NCBI RefSeq assembly: GCF_000799715.1
Contig: NZ_JUHG01000011.1
Coordinates: 620,001 to 684,000, forward strand
Direction of reading: 5' to 3'
DNA from: Martinezella rhizogenes
GTDB lineage: Bacteria; Pseudomonadota; Alphaproteobacteria; Rhizobiales; Rhizobiaceae
Length of the DNA stretch: 64,000 bases
Below are positions 62,886 through 64,000 of this stretch, piece after piece. Within the stretch, counting starts at the first letter, position 1. The number at the start of each line of letters is the position of its first letter. Both the position numbers and the translations under genes were made by a program. The notes beneath the pieces were generated by a model, which did not search any database, had not been told where the DNA came from, and was given only the letters and a program-made list of their open reading frames with translations.

Positions 62886-63944
62886 ATGGAATATCGTCTG
62901 CTTGGCCGTTCCGGCCTCAAAGTTTCCACCATCACCATGGGCACGATGACCTTCGGCGGCGTTGGCTGGGCGAAGACCGTCGGCGATCTTGGCGTCAGCG
63001 AGGCGAAGCGGCTGGTCGACATGTGCCTCGATGCCGGCGTCAACCTGCTCGACACGGCCGATGTCTACTCGCAGGGCGCATCGGAGGAGATTCTTGGCGA
63101 GATCATTGGAGGCCCGCGCAAGAATGGCGTGCTGATTGCCACCAAGGCTCGCTTCCCGATGGGCGATGGCGTCAACGATGCCGGCTCCTCGCGCCAGCAT
63201 CTGATCCAGGCCTGCGAGGCCAGCCTGAAGCGCATGAAGACCGATGTCATCGATCTCTATCAGTTGCATCAATGGGACGGACAGACGCCGCTCGAAGAAA
63301 CGATGGAAGCCCTCGACACGCTCGTCCGCCAGGGCAAGGTGCGCTATATCGGCTGCTCGAATTTCTCCGCCTGGCACATCATGAAGGCTCTCGGCGTCAG
63401 CGAGCGCGACAAGTACCAGCGCTTCGTCAGCCAGCAGATCCACTACACACTGGAAGCCCGCGATGCCGAATACGAGCTGCTGCCGGTCAGTATCGACCAG
63501 GGCCTCGGCGTACTGGTCTGGAGCCCGATCGCCGGTGGCCTTCTCTCCGGCAAGCACCGCCGCAACCAGGCGACGCCGGAAGGCACCCGCCAGTTCGCCG
63601 GTTGGACCGAGCCGCCGATCCGTGACGAGAACCGCCTGTGGAACATCGTCGATACGCTGGTGGAGATCGCCGATGGCCGCGGCGTCTCGGCCGCGCAAGT
63701 GGCGCTCGCCTGGCTGATCGGCCGCAAGGCTGTCACCTCGGTCATCATCGGTGGACGCACCGAGGCACAATTCAAGGACAACCTTGCCAGCGCTGAGCTG
63801 AAGCTGACCGACGAAGAGCGCAAGCGCCTCAGCGATGTCAGCCTGCTGCCGCTGCTCTACCCCTATTGGCACCAGCGCAATACGGCCAGCGACCGTCTCA
63901 GCGAGGCCGACCTGTCGCTGATCGCGCCGCATTTGGCGAAGTAA
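62886..63944 (+). CDS. aldo/keto reductase
   Basis: 352 residues from ATG 62886 with GGAGG 8 bases upstream. The family pattern is MGTMTFGG near 18, DTADVYSQGASEE near 51 (Asp and Tyr of the catalytic tetrad), the lysine in IATKARF and the histidine in LYQLHQWDG. It reduces carbonyl compounds with NADPH. It is divergent from the ABC transporter operon across a 176-base gap with promoter-like AT-rich sequence. Confidence 0.9.
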   Translation: MEYRLLGRSGLKVSTITMGTMTFGGVGWAKTVGDLGVSEAKRLVDMCLDAGVNLLDTADVYSQGASEEILGEIIGGPRKNGVLIATKARFPMGDGVNDAGSSRQHLIQACEASLKRMKTDVIDLYQLHQWDGQTPLEETMEALDTLVRQGKVRYIGCSNFSAWHIMKALGVSERDKYQRFVSQQIHYTLEARDAEYELLPVSIDQGLGVLVWSPIAGGLLSGKHRRNQATPEGTRQFAGWTEPPIRDENRLWNIVDTLVEIADGRGVSAAQVALAWLIGRKAVTSVIIGGRTEAQFKDNLASAELKLTDEERKRLSDVSLLPLLYPYWHQRNTASDRLSEADLSLIAPHLAK

Positions 63945-63959
63945 GTAGGGAAAATGGCG

Positions 63960-63977
63960 TGGCGGCTTACGCCGCCA
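63960..63977 (+). terminator. hairpin after the aldo/keto reductase gene
   Basis: TGGCGGC-TTAC-GCCGCCA is a perfect 7-bp stem 15 bases after the stop, with no T-run on the plus strand. Confidence 0.5.
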
Positions 63978-64000
63978 TCGCCCCGATCTCACCTGCAACC

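Overview
The window looks like a chromosome or large replicon of a Rhizobiaceae-type alphaproteobacterium. The flanks are GC-rich. They carry a corrinoid/tetrahydrofolate one-carbon cluster, a GlxA-type AraC regulator, DUF1127 proteins, Rrf2 and LysR regulators, and a binding-protein-dependent ABC transporter. No species marker such as 16S rRNA is present, so the genus is inference.

Left flank (1-5.9 kb): four co-directional genes for a methyl-tetrahydrofolate/corrinoid pathway: a C-terminal-type MTHFR protein cut by the window edge, a MetF-like reductase, a methyl-THF:corrinoid methyltransferase and a ferredoxin-ASKHA corrinoid activator. A convergent LysR regulator follows. Divergent from that regulator is a small gene that has been cut in two.

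Middle (5,925-39,997): a complete Tn7-like transposon of 34,073 bp. I read both tips directly. The terminal inverted repeats start TGTAGAA (21 of the first 24 bases match) and are flanked by a 5-bp target duplication, TGCTA. Removing the element and one TGCTA restores an uninterrupted 81-codon reading frame, so the insertion site is exact. The core machinery tnsA-tnsB-tnsC-tniQ is transcribed inward from the right end. A second, divergent tniQ sits at the far left end behind its own two-HTH regulator. No CRISPR array and no cas genes were seen.

The cargo, AT-richer than the flanks, is a dense set of probable defence modules: (i) a soluble FtsH-like AAA+/M41 protease with small partner ORFs and a metallophosphoesterase, the best candidate for an undescribed system; (ii) an OLD-type ATPase/TOPRIM nuclease; (iii) a three-gene Detocs-like system (sensor kinase, lone receiver, receiver-fused nucleoside phosphorylase); (iv) an Abi-alpha (DUF4393) plus AlbA_2/Schlafen-like pair; (v) a single-gene PD-(D/E)XK nuclease; (vi) a membrane/exported protein pair; (vii) a beta-class DNA methyltransferase and small unknown genes; (viii) a bacterial ubiquitin-like operon (double ubiquitin-like protein, E1-like ThiF protein, DUF6527 protein) divergent from an XRE/ImmA-IrrE pair with clear operator repeats.

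Right flank (40.0-64 kb): the 3' half of the target gene, a DUF1127 protein, a GlxA-type regulator, two related double-receiver signalling proteins (one with GGDEF), a DUF3772/MscS channel, DUF924, two paralogous FAD/NAD(P) proteins, an RBBP9-type hydrolase, an SfnB-type flavoprotein, an Rrf2 regulator, duplicated tRNA-Lys(CTT) genes, PhzF, then a long minus-strand run of ABC transporter, 2-oxoglutarate-type oxygenase, EEP nuclease and NUDIX genes, and an aldo/keto reductase.
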